Positions 37,918-47,424 of a stretch of DNA of 64,000 nucleotides are shown in pieces (the stretch's first letter is position 1; each line of letters begins with the position of its first letter). The notes under the pieces were generated by a model. That model did not search any database. It saw only the letters and a list, made by a program, of their open reading frames with translations, and had not been told where the DNA came from. The translations under genes were made by a program, and so were the position numbers. Source of the stretch: Sphingopyxis italica (GTDB lineage: Bacteria > Pseudomonadota > Alphaproteobacteria > Sphingomonadales > Sphingomonadaceae). Location of the stretch: the NCBI RefSeq assembly GCF_011926545.1, contig NZ_JAATIT010000003.1:496001-560000 (forward strand), read 5' to 3'.

Positions 37918-38904
37918 ATGCAAGCGATCGAAGCCTTTATCGAAAGCCAGGGCGGACCCGAGGTCATCGACTGGCGCGAGGTGACGCTCGGCGATCCCGG
38001 CCCCGGCGAGGTGCTCGTCCGCCAGAGTGCGGTCGGGCTCAACTATCTCGACACCTATCACCGTGATGGGACCTATCCGATCGACCTCCCCGGCGGGCTG
38101 GGCGTCGAAGCCGCCGGCGAGGTGATCGCGATCGGCGCCGACGTTCACGGCCTCCAGCCCGGCGACCGGGTCGCGACCTTCGGGCCGCAGCGTAATGCCT
38201 ATGCGTCGGCACGGCTCGTCCCCGCATCCTCGCTGTTCAAGCTGCCGCCCGGCATCGACGATGAAACCGCCGCCGCCGCGCTGCTCAAGGCCTGCACGGT
38301 CGAGGCGCTCGTCGACCGCTGCGCCAGGGTCGAAGCGGGCACGACCGTGCTCGTCCACGCCGCGGCGGGCGGGGTCGGGCTGATCCTCGTCCAGTGGCTG
38401 AAGGCGATTGGTGCGACGGTGATCGGCACGGTCAGCACCGAAGCGAAGGAGCACGCCGCGCGCGAAGCCGGCGCCGACCATGTCATCCGCTACAAGCAGG
38501 ACGATGTCGCCGCGCACGTCCGCGAAATCACCGACGGCCAAGGCGTCCCTGTCACCTTCGACGGCATCGGCATGGCGACGTGGGCGACCTCGCTCAAAGC
38601 GACCGCGCGGCGCGGGCTCATCGTCAGCTACGGCAATGCCGGTGGCCCGGTGACCGGCGTGAACCTGGGCATCCTGGCGCAACATGGATCGCAGTTCGTC
38701 ACCCGTCCGACCCTGTTCGACTATTACCACCTTCCCGGCGAGCGCGCCGCGGGCGCCGCGCGCGTGTTCGAGATGATCGAGGGCGGCGCGGTGAAGATCA
38801 CCGTGGGCCAGCGTTATTCGCTGGAGGATGCGGCACGCGCGCACACCGACCTCGAAGCCGGGCGCACGACGGGGTCGAGCCTGCTGATTCCCGAGCATCC
38901 ATAG
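37918..38904 (+). CDS. NADPH:quinone oxidoreductase (zinc-independent MDR)
   Basis: A 328-residue medium-chain reductase: N-terminal GroES-like domain (PGEVLVRQSAVGLNYLDTYHRDGTYP) and Rossmann domain with VLVHAAAGGVGLILVQWLKAIGATVIGTV. No structural zinc cysteines are present, as in quinone oxidoreductase 1 types. It reduces quinones or enones with NADPH. GGAGAG precedes the ATG at 37918. It stands alone between the helicase and an opposite-strand gene. Confidence 0.92.
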   Translation: MQAIEAFIESQGGPEVIDWREVTLGDPGPGEVLVRQSAVGLNYLDTYHRDGTYPIDLPGGLGVEAAGEVIAIGADVHGLQPGDRVATFGPQRNAYASARLVPASSLFKLPPGIDDETAAAALLKACTVEALVDRCARVEAGTTVLVHAAAGGVGLILVQWLKAIGATVIGTVSTEAKEHAAREAGADHVIRYKQDDVAAHVREITDGQGVPVTFDGIGMATWATSLKATARRGLIVSYGNAGGPVTGVNLGILAQHGSQFVTRPTLFDYYHLPGERAAGAARVFEMIEGGAVKITVGQRYSLEDAARAHTDLEAGRTTGSSLLIPEHP

Positions 38905-38966
38905 ACCCTTCCCGCTGGCGGGACGGCAGCGCGTTTTGACTCAGCGTCGCCGGTCCGGCGAAAGGG

Positions 38967-39830
38967 CTATTGGCCCGAACGCCCGATCGTCCAGGTCGCG
39001 AGGACCTCCTCGCTCGTCGGGTTTTCGAGCCGAACGGTGTCGATACGCGCGCCGATGACGCAGATCGGGCGCTGCTCGGCCCCGGCGGGCTGGATGCAGC
39101 GGATCGGCGCATTCCCGGCGATGGCTTCGATCCGGCCCGCAATACGCAGACGGAATCCCCGCGAACCGTCGAATTTATCGGCGGCGACGCGCGTCACCGT
39201 TTCGAACGGCCGCCCGTTGCGGCGCCCGTCGCGATCCGCATCGCCTTCGAAGAATTGAGCGATGGCGAGCGTCTGCCCAGGTAAAGTGAGCGGTTCGACG
39301 CCGCGCGAGAAGGCCTGTCCCGCGCGCGGCGGGCAGGCGCCGCTGCTCGACCAGGGCCGCGTGATCCAGAAGCCTTCGGCGGCGCCGGTGGTCGCCCGGT
39401 TGTCGAGATTCCAGTCGGCCTTGCTCCACATCGTCGGCTTGACCGACACGCGCAGCGTCCCCTCCGCTTCGTCATAGCGCCACTGCATAGGCAGGCTGGT
39501 TTCGGCCTCGCTCGGCCCCCCGCATCCGAACGGCAGCAGCAGTTCGAAACGGCGCCCGGCAGCGTCGGCCACCGCCTTTGGCATGGCCTCGCCCGACGCG
39601 AAAGCATCCGCCGCACGCTGCGTGAGCGCGATGAGGTCGCCGCGTCCGAGGTCTTTGGGCGTTTCGGGGACGGGCGCCGGGGTGGGCGCCGGAACGACGA
39701 CGGGCACGGGCGCCGGGGGCACCGGCGCGGTCGTCCGGCCGAGAAAGAAGCCGCCACCGCCGACGACGAGAATTGCGGCGAGTCCGCCGGCGATGGCGAG
39801 CCGGCTGGTTCTGACGCTGGGTTCCTGCAT
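38967..39830 (-). CDS. Membrane-anchored hypothetical protein
   Basis: A 287-residue protein: one N-terminal transmembrane or signal segment (RLAIAGGLAAILVVGGGGFFLG), then a Pro/Val/Ala-rich linker (APVPPAPVPVVVPAPTPAPV, about 35-57), and a soluble domain of about 220 residues with four well-spaced cysteines (FGCGGP, GACPP, RCIQP, PICVIG) that could pair in the periplasm. No family recognised. GAGGGACG precedes the ATG at 39830, which is preferred to the ATG 14 codons upstream. Confidence 0.8.
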   Translation of the reverse strand: MQEPSVRTSRLAIAGGLAAILVVGGGGFFLGRTTAPVPPAPVPVVVPAPTPAPVPETPKDLGRGDLIALTQRAADAFASGEAMPKAVADAAGRRFELLLPFGCGGPSEAETSLPMQWRYDEAEGTLRVSVKPTMWSKADWNLDNRATTGAAEGFWITRPWSSSGACPPRAGQAFSRGVEPLTLPGQTLAIAQFFEGDADRDGRRNGRPFETVTRVAADKFDGSRGFRLRIAGRIEAIAGNAPIRCIQPAGAEQRPICVIGARIDTVRLENPTSEEVLATWTIGRSGQ

Positions 39831-39931
39831 CGTCCCTCGATAGCAAATCCGCGCGCATCCTCCAGACCCCAAGCAAAATTTTTTTGTCGTTGGACATTGA
39901 CTTGGGAGCGATGCCGCATGACGCAGGATCG

Positions 39932-41242
39932 ATGTCGGTGGACCAGATCCTGACCTTGTTCGTCCTCGCCGCAGTGGTCGCGGCGCTCATCTGGGACAAG
40001 GTGCGAGCCGATGTCGTCGCGCTGACCGGCGCGGCGGTGCTGCTGATGACGGGGGTCGTGCGGCCGGTCGAGGTGCAGAGCGCTTTCGCCAGTCCGGCGA
40101 TCATCGCCCTCGCGTCGCTGTTCGTCATCGCCTATGCGCTCGAACTCGCCGGGCTGCTCGACCGCGCCATCGCATCGGCGGTCGCGATGTGCCGGCGGCT
40201 CGGCACCGGCGGTATCTGGCTGCTGCTCTCGATGATCGGCTCGGTATCCTGCTTTCTCAACTCGACGCCGATCGTCGTCCTCGGCGCGCCGGTGATTCGC
40301 GACGTATCCACCTCGCTGGGACTTTCACCCAAGCGTTTCCTGATCCCGCTGTCCTACGTCACCATCCTCACCGGCTGCTGCACCCTGATCGGCACGTCGA
40401 CCAACCTGCTCGTCGACGACATGGCGAGCGTCGCGGGGCAGCCGCGTTTCGGCATTTTCGAAATCACGCCCGTCGGCATTCCGATGGCGCTCGCCGGCGG
40501 GCTCTACCTTTTTCTGGTGAGCGGCCGGCTGCTCGGCGGGCGTTACGCGGCCGAGGAACGCGAGGGCGCGCCGGCCGAGATCGATCAAGCGCATATCGGC
40601 AGTGCACAGATCGGCGATGCCCGCCTGTTCGAGGTGAAACGCCCGCTCCAGCCGCTGAAGGCCGCGATCGCGCTCGTGACATTCGTCGCGGCGGTCGCGC
40701 TCGCGACGATGGGCGTGGCACCGATCGCGGCGACCGCCTTCGCGGGCGCCGTCTTGCTGATCCTGCTGCGCGTGATCAGCGCCGACGAGGCCTATAGCGG
40801 GCTGAGGCCCGAAATCCTGATCCTGATCGCGGGCATGGTGGTGATCGGCATCGCGATGGAGCAGAGCGGGCTCGCGGCCGAAGCATCCGAGCTGCTCATC
40901 AACAGCGTTCACGGCCTCAACCCGCTGATCGCGCTCATCATCCTTTATCTCCTGACGATGATCCTCACCGAACTTTTGTCCAACGCGACCGTCGCGGTGC
41001 TCATCACGCCCGTCGCGGTGGCGCTCGCCGACAGTCTCGGCGTCAGCCCGCGGCCCTTCCTCGTCGCGGTGATGATGGCGGCGAGCGCCGCCTTCGCCAC
41101 GCCCTTCGGCTATCAGACCAATGTCATCGTCTATCAGATGGGCGGCTATCGCTATCTCGACTTCGTGCGCATCGGCCTGCCGCTCAATATCATCACCTGC
41201 GTGGTGGCGATCATGGCCATCCAGTTCTTCTTTCCGTTCTAG
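39932..41242 (+). CDS. SLC13/DASS-family permease
   Basis: A transporter of about 436 residues with roughly 11-12 transmembrane segments. It has two inverted-repeat signatures: GSVSCFLNSTPIVVLGAPVI and later LTELLSNATVAVLITPVAVALA, with GTSTNLLVDDMA between them, the SNT-type motifs of DASS/CitT-like sodium-coupled transporters of dicarboxylates or sulfate. There are no TrkA-C domains. The start is uncertain: ATGs at 39884, 39911 and 39932 are in frame, and I use 39932 (AGGA just upstream). Substrate unknown. Confidence 0.88.
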   Translation: MSVDQILTLFVLAAVVAALIWDKVRADVVALTGAAVLLMTGVVRPVEVQSAFASPAIIALASLFVIAYALELAGLLDRAIASAVAMCRRLGTGGIWLLLSMIGSVSCFLNSTPIVVLGAPVIRDVSTSLGLSPKRFLIPLSYVTILTGCCTLIGTSTNLLVDDMASVAGQPRFGIFEITPVGIPMALAGGLYLFLVSGRLLGGRYAAEEREGAPAEIDQAHIGSAQIGDARLFEVKRPLQPLKAAIALVTFVAAVALATMGVAPIAATAFAGAVLLILLRVISADEAYSGLRPEILILIAGMVVIGIAMEQSGLAAEASELLINSVHGLNPLIALIILYLLTMILTELLSNATVAVLITPVAVALADSLGVSPRPFLVAVMMAASAAFATPFGYQTNVIVYQMGGYRYLDFVRIGLPLNIITCVVAIMAIQFFFPF

Positions 41243-41251
41243 GTCCTGATC

Positions 41252-43273
41252 CTATTCGACGCGGCGAAACCGGATGGCGGTCCCGCCGCCGGGGGCGAGG
41301 CTTAGCGTCAGCGTGTCGGCGCGGGTGACCTGCCGCTTCTCGATCGTCAGCGCGCCCGGATTGCTGCGATAATCGGCGCCGGGACCGTCGGCATAGATCT
41401 GCGCCTCGTAGCGCGCACCCGGCGCGAGGAAGGCCAGCGGCTGCCGAAGCTCGCGCGCCTCTTCGTCTCCGATCGCGCCGAGATACCAGTCGCCGCCGCC
41501 GCGCTGCTGTCGCGCGACGACGATATAGTCGCCGATCGCGCCCTGGAGCGTGTGCGATCGCTCCCAGTCGGCGGGCACGTCGCGGATGAACCGGAACGCG
41601 TCCGGCCGCGCTTCGTAATTTTCGGGGAGGTCGGCCGCCATCTGGATCGGCGAATAGATGACGACATATTCGGCGAGCTGGGTCGCGAGCGTCGATTGCA
41701 CCCGCCGCGTCAGCTCGGTGCCGCCGCGTGCGATGTCGAAGATGCCGGGCGTATAATCCATCGGCCCGCCGAGCATCCGCGTGAAGGGCAGGATCGTCAT
41801 ATGTTCGGGCGGATTGGTCGGATTGCCCCAGGCGTTGAATTCTTGCCCGCGCGCGCCCTCGCGGCTTACCCAATTGGGCCAGGTGCGGCGCAGCCCGGTG
41901 TCCTTCACCGGCTCGTGCGTGTTGATCGCGATGCGATGCTCCGCGGCGCGCTTCACGACGTCGAGATGGTGGCGCACCATATATTGGCCCGCGAACCATT
42001 GCATCCCGCCAGCCCCATCCTTGATCGTCCCGCTGTGGCGGACATAGCCGGTCTTGATCAACGACACGCCGTGGTCGGCGTAGAGTTTCAGCGCGGCGTC
42101 CAGCTGCCGCGCATAATTTTCGACCCCGCCGCCGGTTTCATGATGGCCGATCAGCTTGACCCCCTTCGCCTTGCCGTAGCGCGTGATCTCCGCAAGGTCG
42201 AAATCGGGATAGGCGCGGGTGAAGCTGAACTTGTCGCCATTGGCGATCCAGTCGCCGTCCCAACCCTTATTCCACCCCTCGACGAGCACGCCGTCGAATC
42301 CATATTGGGCGGCGAAGTCGATGTATCGCTTCACGTTGGCGGTGTTCGCGCCATGCTTGGGGCCGCTGCCCCAGGTCGATTTCTCGAGGTGCATTTCCCA
42401 CCAGATGCCGACATATTTGCCGGGCTTGAACCATTGGCCGATGCCCGAAACCTTGCTCGGCTCGTTGAGGTTGAGCGTGATCCGGCTGTCGGCGAGCGCA
42501 CCAGGGGTTTCGCCGACGAGGACGGTGCGCCACGGCGTCGTAAACGGCCCCGTCTTTTTCGCGAGTATGCCGTCAGGCCAGGGCATCAGCCAGGCATTAT
42601 AGGTGCCCGCGCCATCGCCTTGCAGCAGCATCGACGGGAAATCGACCAGCGCCGCTTCGTGGAAGCTGAGATAGAGGCCGTTGTCACCCTTCAGCGTCAG
42701 CGGGGTTTCGGCGAGCGTGATCCGCCGCGCGTCGGTCTGTTTATAGAGATATTCGTCGCGTTCCTGCCCCAGCCCCTCGTACCACCAGGCCTGATACGCG
42801 CCGACGGTGCGGAACTGGCTGTGGTCGGCGACCACCGACACCGCCTGCCCGGCGGGGATCGCGCCATAATCATAACGGAAGCCGAAGCCGTCGTCGAAGA
42901 GGCGGAAGGTCACCCCGACCGCCCGGTTGAGCGGCGTGTCGCCGGCGAGCGTCACCGACAGCTGATTGTGACGGTCGCGGATCAGCCTTTGCTCGCCCCA
43001 CGGCTGTTCCCATGTCGTATCGACCGAGCTTCGCCTGGCGGTGCCGAGGCCCGCGAAGCGCGGATCGGCTTCTCCCGCGAAGCGCAGCCCGAGCCGCGAC
43101 GGCGCGATGACCGTCACGCCGCCACGCGTCACCCGATAGCGCGCCTCGCCATTTTCGACCGATACGCACAGCTCGAGTATCTTGCCGGGGGACTGCGCAC
43201 ATTCGCGCGCCGCCGCAGGCGAAGCCATGGCGAGCATCGACAGGCCGAACAGGGGAAGCGTCTTCAGGTTCAT
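41252..43273 (-). CDS. Glycoside hydrolase family 97 (probable inverting alpha-glucosidase)
   Basis: A 673-residue periplasmic enzyme with signal peptide (LPLFGLSMLAMASPAAA), N-terminal beta-sandwich (1-270), TIM barrel (about 290-570) and C-terminal domain. The glutamates in HHETGGG, NTHEPVKDTGLRRTWPN and REGARGQEF match the calcium and catalytic glutamates of SusB. The aspartate nucleophile of retaining GH97 enzymes is absent (LIKTGYV at that strand), so the inverting alpha-glucosidase type is predicted. GAGAG precedes the ATG. Last gene of the TonB-receptor operon. Confidence 0.93.
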   Translation of the reverse strand: MNLKTLPLFGLSMLAMASPAAARECAQSPGKILELCVSVENGEARYRVTRGGVTVIAPSRLGLRFAGEADPRFAGLGTARRSSVDTTWEQPWGEQRLIRDRHNQLSVTLAGDTPLNRAVGVTFRLFDDGFGFRYDYGAIPAGQAVSVVADHSQFRTVGAYQAWWYEGLGQERDEYLYKQTDARRITLAETPLTLKGDNGLYLSFHEAALVDFPSMLLQGDGAGTYNAWLMPWPDGILAKKTGPFTTPWRTVLVGETPGALADSRITLNLNEPSKVSGIGQWFKPGKYVGIWWEMHLEKSTWGSGPKHGANTANVKRYIDFAAQYGFDGVLVEGWNKGWDGDWIANGDKFSFTRAYPDFDLAEITRYGKAKGVKLIGHHETGGGVENYARQLDAALKLYADHGVSLIKTGYVRHSGTIKDGAGGMQWFAGQYMVRHHLDVVKRAAEHRIAINTHEPVKDTGLRRTWPNWVSREGARGQEFNAWGNPTNPPEHMTILPFTRMLGGPMDYTPGIFDIARGGTELTRRVQSTLATQLAEYVVIYSPIQMAADLPENYEARPDAFRFIRDVPADWERSHTLQGAIGDYIVVARQQRGGGDWYLGAIGDEEARELRQPLAFLAPGARYEAQIYADGPGADYRSNPGALTIEKRQVTRADTLTLSLAPGGGTAIRFRRVE

Positions 43274-43301
43274 CGCGTCTCTCATACTGGGGGGAAGATC
43301 G

Positions 43302-44348
43302 TTATGCCCGGAAAGCGGCGGTCAGCTGCCGCCGCAACGCGGCGTGCTCGTCGGGGCGCATCGGACCGAGCGCACCGCGCAGCGCCGCCGGGATATGCGC
43401 CGCCGACACGTCGGGATCGCCGAACACATGCGTATCGAACATCGCCCGCCAATAGGCGCGCTCGCCCGGCGGCAGTTGCTTGAGCGCGAGCAGCGCGGCG
43501 AGGAAGATGGTGTTCGGGCTTTCGACACCCGTCGCCGCATCGCCCCACCAATAATTGACCATCGCATTATAGGGATCGAGCGAGGCGACATGATGCCACC
43601 AATATCGGGGGATGAAGATCGCATCGCCGGGATCGAGCGTCGCGACGCGCGCGGCGGCGAGCGCATCGCGAAAGCGCGGAAATCGTCCGAAATCGGGGTC
43701 CTCCGGATCGACGAGCGACAAGGGCGGCGGATTGTCGAGCGGCCCGATATAGAGGTTCGCGACCTGATCGGGCGGGAACAGGGTGAAACGCCGCCGCCCC
43801 GCGATCACGCAGGCGAGACCATGGTCGCGGTCGTTGTGCGTCTGCGTCTTCACCGCGCCGCCGAGCCACAGCTTCGGCCCGACGTCGGCGGGCAGCAGCG
43901 GCATCGGGTTCTGGCGGACGAAATCGGGCAGCGCGTCGGCGAGCGTCAGCATCTGGATCGCAATCGTCGGCACATTGTCTTGTCCGATCAATCCTTCGAT
44001 CCGCGCCAGCGTGCTCCGCAGCGGCGCGTGGCGCTTGGTGAAGGTGAATTCGCGCATGTCGGCGCGATAGGCGAAACGTCCGCGCGCCCGCGCGGGTGCC
44101 TCCATCACCGGCACCGGCGTCCCGCGATCCAGGCCCGCCAGATAGGCGTTGAGGCGGCCGGGCGAATGGCGCCCGGCCGCCAGCGCGACCCAGTCGTCGA
44201 TCAGCCCCTTGATGACGACGGGAATGCCAGCCGTGACGAGCGCGGCGAAGTCGGCGGGTGCGGGTGCGGCGCGCGCCGCGATGCGCGGCAGGGGGGCGAG
44301 CGGCGAACAAGCGACCACGACGCGATCGAGGCGCGCGGGTTCAGTCAT
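43302..44348 (-). CDS. Cupin-like (JmjC-related) domain protein
   Basis: A 348-residue protein of the cupin_8 group, with iron ligands THND at about 195 and a distal histidine in RYWWHHVASL. This suits a 2-oxoglutarate/Fe(II) hydroxylase of protein or small-molecule substrates. N-terminal segment FAALVTAGIPVVIKGLIDDW is the usual entry helix and strand. It overlaps the degenerate halogenase by 8 bp and ends 28 bp before the GH97 gene. Such cupins often accompany TonB-receptor/halogenase clusters in alphaproteobacteria. Confidence 0.87.
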   Translation of the reverse strand: MTEPARLDRVVVACSPLAPLPRIAARAAPAPADFAALVTAGIPVVIKGLIDDWVALAAGRHSPGRLNAYLAGLDRGTPVPVMEAPARARGRFAYRADMREFTFTKRHAPLRSTLARIEGLIGQDNVPTIAIQMLTLADALPDFVRQNPMPLLPADVGPKLWLGGAVKTQTHNDRDHGLACVIAGRRRFTLFPPDQVANLYIGPLDNPPPLSLVDPEDPDFGRFPRFRDALAAARVATLDPGDAIFIPRYWWHHVASLDPYNAMVNYWWGDAATGVESPNTIFLAALLALKQLPPGERAYWRAMFDTHVFGDPDVSAAHIPAALRGALGPMRPDEHAALRRQLTAAFRA

Positions 44349-45816
44349 GCGCAGGCTGCAGGATGCGCGCGAGACAGGCGTCGTGCGTCGGCTGGCGCAG
44401 CACCGCTTCGCGCACGAAACCGAGCATCTTGCGGAAATGCGCCTTCACCTCTTCGGGGGGCAGCCGGTCGGCGGCGGGACGCCAGCTTTGGGGGATGATC
44501 CCGTGCCCGACGAGCAGCGCGCGCCAGCTGTCGGGCGGCAGGCTCTCATCCTCGAGCGGCGGAAGTTCGCCGCGTGCGGTGAAGAGGTCGATCCGGTGCG
44601 TCAGTTCGTCGGGCACCGGCAGCGCGCGCGCCGCGTCCCAGAAGGCGCCCGAATAGCGCTGAAGCGCATGGTGCGCCGTCTGGAAATCGGCGACGCGCGC
44701 GAAATGCGAGCGCAGGACGCGATTATATTCGGCGCGCCGTGCTTCATAGCCGGCGCCGTCGGCGGGATAGGCGGCAAGCAGATGCACGATAGCGAGTTGC
44801 AGTCCGTGCAACGCGAACCCGTGGACCGGATCGAAAACGCACGCCGCATCGCCGAGGGCGATAACATTGCCCCCCCATGGCTCCGCCGCGACGCCCGCCG
44901 CGAACGGGCGGATCGTCACCCCTCCGAGCGGCAGGCCGACGATCTTTTCCGCCGCTTTCAGCGCCGCTTCGTCGGTGGTCAAGGCGTGCGAAAAGACATG
45001 CTGGATGTGGATATGCGTCAGGCTGGGGAACAGTCCGGTCCATCCGCCCTCGCTCGCGCGAATTTCGGCATAGGCGGGCAGCGCGGCGGGGCGCGGCGCC
45101 AGCGCGCGCAGCACCCGGTCGCCGGGCGTGTCCCACGCCTCGAAACCATCGCCGCCAGACAGCAGACGTTCGCGCGTCAGATCGGCGAACAGCGCGCTTT
45201 CGATCCGCCTACCGTCGTCGAGCAACAGCGCCGCGATCCCGTCGCCACGCTCGACGGTGATGTTCGCCGCCTCGAAGAGTTCGACACCCAGATGCCGCGC
45301 GATCGCCTGCAGGCTCTTGGCGTAAGCGGCGGCGGGCAGATGATAGCCGTAATCGCTGCGGCCGTAGACCTCGCTGTCGGTGTCGGGGAAGAACAGCCGC
45401 CCGCCGAGCGCCGCGCTCGCGGTCAGCGAGAAATCGTCGAGCCCGACGCCGAGGCCGTGATGGCGCGCCCTGACCCAATGCGGGAAGAAATCGCCGCCGT
45501 CGATCGCCGTCCCATGGGCGCCATAGCTGTGTAGGAAGGACGGCCGTCCCGCGCCGCTCGCATCGACGAAATTCTGCCCGAGCGTGAACGCCCCGCGCGT
45601 GTTCCGCAGCAAGGCCGCCTCGTCGATGCCGATCTGATTGTGCAGCGCCTCGATCGCGGGCAGCGTCGGATAAAGGTCCGCCGCCCCCGCTTCCGCTGGC
45701 AATTCCACCGCGCGCACCGCGACACCCGCGGGCCCCAGCGCGCGCCGCAGCGCCGCCGCGGCAAGCCACAGCGGCGCATCGCGGCCGACCAGCGTGATGC
45801 CCCGCGCGCCGCTCAT
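44341..45816 (-). CDS. Degenerate tryptophan-halogenase-like protein, catalytic motifs lost
   Basis: A 491-residue protein aligning end to end with the neighbouring halogenase. The FAD motif GGGTAGW is here VGRDAPLWLA. The active-site lysine (Lys79 in the intact copy) is Thr78 (RGAFTLG). WTWRIP is WTGLFP, and EPLESTS is DPVHGFA. Yet GIDEAALLRNTRGAF, YGYHLPAAAYAK and the fold-forming segments remain, with no stop or frameshift. It cannot be a working halogenase; it may bind FAD poorly or act as a partner subunit. ATGA overlap with the intact copy couples translation. Confidence 0.88.
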   Translation of the reverse strand: MSGARGITLVGRDAPLWLAAAALRRALGPAGVAVRAVELPAEAGAADLYPTLPAIEALHNQIGIDEAALLRNTRGAFTLGQNFVDASGAGRPSFLHSYGAHGTAIDGGDFFPHWVRARHHGLGVGLDDFSLTASAALGGRLFFPDTDSEVYGRSDYGYHLPAAAYAKSLQAIARHLGVELFEAANITVERGDGIAALLLDDGRRIESALFADLTRERLLSGGDGFEAWDTPGDRVLRALAPRPAALPAYAEIRASEGGWTGLFPSLTHIHIQHVFSHALTTDEAALKAAEKIVGLPLGGVTIRPFAAGVAAEPWGGNVIALGDAACVFDPVHGFALHGLQLAIVHLLAAYPADGAGYEARRAEYNRVLRSHFARVADFQTAHHALQRYSGAFWDAARALPVPDELTHRIDLFTARGELPPLEDESLPPDSWRALLVGHGIIPQSWRPAADRLPPEEVKAHFRKMLGFVREAVLRQPTHDACLARILQPAHD

Positions 45817-47354
45817 GCCGCGCTCGCCGCGGGCGGGCTCGCCGCCTCCGACGCGCAATAGCCCGCGATGAAATCGGCATGCGGCGTCATGTCGGCGGCG
45901 TTGACCGCGATCCGCATCGCAAGATCGTCGAGCCGCGCCTGCAAGTCTGCCGCCGGCAGGCGACGAGTTAGCGGACTCGCCGCCGACGGCAGAACGCCCT
46001 GCCCCTCGAGCACCGACAGCCAGCTGTCGCGCGAGAAAAGGCCAAGCTTGTAATCGGGCGCGACCGCGCTTTCGCGAAACAGCGCGAGCTTGTGCGCGAG
46101 GCTGTCGGGGAGCGGCATCGTCCGCACATGGTCCCACAGCGGTTCGCCGATGCGCTCATTGGCGGTGTAGTGGAACACCAGAAAATCGCGGATGCGGTCG
46201 TGGTGGATTTCGAACAGGCGGTTGAATTCGCGCACCATGCGCGGGTCGACGCGCTCGCCGCGCCGCGGCACCAGTCCGGCGAGGTCGGTCGTCGCGGCCT
46301 GGATCAGGAAGATGCTCGTCGATTCGAGCGGTTCGAGAAAGCCGCTCGCGAGCCCCATTGCGACGACATTGCCCGCCCAGCCCGCCGCGCGGCGTCCGGC
46401 CTGGAAGCGCAGCAGCCGCGGCTCGTCGAGCGCCGCGCCGTCGAGCGCGTCGAGCAGGGTCCGGCGCGCTTCTTCTTCGCCGCAGAAGGCGCTGGAAAAG
46501 ACATGGCCGTTGCCGATCCGGTGCTGAAGCGGGATGCGCCAGGTCCAGCCGCCGCGCTGCGCCGTCGCGCGCGTATAGGGGGTGAGCGGCGCGACGCTCG
46601 CGCACGGCACCGCCAGCGCGCGGTCGCAGGGGAGCCACGCGCTCCAGTCGAGCCACGGCACGCCCATCGTCTGGCCAAGAAGGAGCGAGCGGAAGCCCGA
46701 GCAGTCTATGAAGAGATCGCCCGCGACCTCGTCGCCCGAAGCCAGCGTCAGGCTCGCGACATCGCCGCTTTGGGTATCGCGCACGACATCGAGGACCTTG
46801 CCCTCCATGCGGCGGATGCCGCGCGCCGTCGCCCATTTGCGCAAATAGGCGGCATAGAGCCCGGCGTCGAAATGATAGGCATAGCTGTAGGTCGAGCGGA
46901 TCGATTTCGGGTCGTCGTTCGGATGTTCGAAGCCGTTGGCGCGCGCCGCGGCGACCGCGAAGCTGTAATCCTGTAGCGAGCGGCCGTCGGTGCCCGCGAG
47001 CCGCGCGCGCGCCCAGTGATGCTGGAAATCGGCGCTCGCCCAGCGATCGCCGAAGGTGCCGAACGGATGAATGTAGCGCGCGCCGGGCCGCAGCCAGTCG
47101 ACGAACTCGATGCCGATCTTGATCGTGCCGCGCGTCGCGCGCATGAACTCGGCCTCGTCGATGCCGAGCCTGTCGTTGAAGCTCTTGATATGCGGCAGCG
47201 TCGCCTCGCCGACGCCGACGGTGCCGATCTCGTCGCTTTCGATCAGGGTGATGTCGTAATCGGCCGCCGCCAGCAGGCCCGCGAGGCCCGCCGCGCACAT
47301 CCAGCCCGCGGTGCCGCCGCCCAAAATGACGATGCGATAGGGCTCAGACGTCAT
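45813..47354 (-). CDS. FAD-dependent tryptophan-halogenase family protein
   Basis: A 513-residue flavoprotein: FAD motif ILGGGTAGWMCAAGLAG, GVGEATLPHI, catalytic lysine Lys79 in RGTIKIG, GWTWRIP (269-275) and FLEPLESTS with Glu344. These match PrnA-type halogenases (Lys79, Glu346). Homologues beside TonB receptors, such as BrvH-type enzymes, prefer bromide and free indole in vitro, so the true substrate is unknown. Starts 70 bp after the receptor stop and ends in an ATGA overlap with its degenerate paralogue. No flavin reductase is adjacent. Confidence 0.92.
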   Translation of the reverse strand: MTSEPYRIVILGGGTAGWMCAAGLAGLLAAADYDITLIESDEIGTVGVGEATLPHIKSFNDRLGIDEAEFMRATRGTIKIGIEFVDWLRPGARYIHPFGTFGDRWASADFQHHWARARLAGTDGRSLQDYSFAVAAARANGFEHPNDDPKSIRSTYSYAYHFDAGLYAAYLRKWATARGIRRMEGKVLDVVRDTQSGDVASLTLASGDEVAGDLFIDCSGFRSLLLGQTMGVPWLDWSAWLPCDRALAVPCASVAPLTPYTRATAQRGGWTWRIPLQHRIGNGHVFSSAFCGEEEARRTLLDALDGAALDEPRLLRFQAGRRAAGWAGNVVAMGLASGFLEPLESTSIFLIQAATTDLAGLVPRRGERVDPRMVREFNRLFEIHHDRIRDFLVFHYTANERIGEPLWDHVRTMPLPDSLAHKLALFRESAVAPDYKLGLFSRDSWLSVLEGQGVLPSAASPLTRRLPAADLQARLDDLAMRIAVNAADMTPHADFIAGYCASEAASPPAASAA

Positions 47355-47424
47355 GGCCGGTCCAACCTCCCTCTATCCGGCGTCGGAGCGCGACCGGCGC
47401 ATGGCCGGCCGCGCTCCGACGGCA

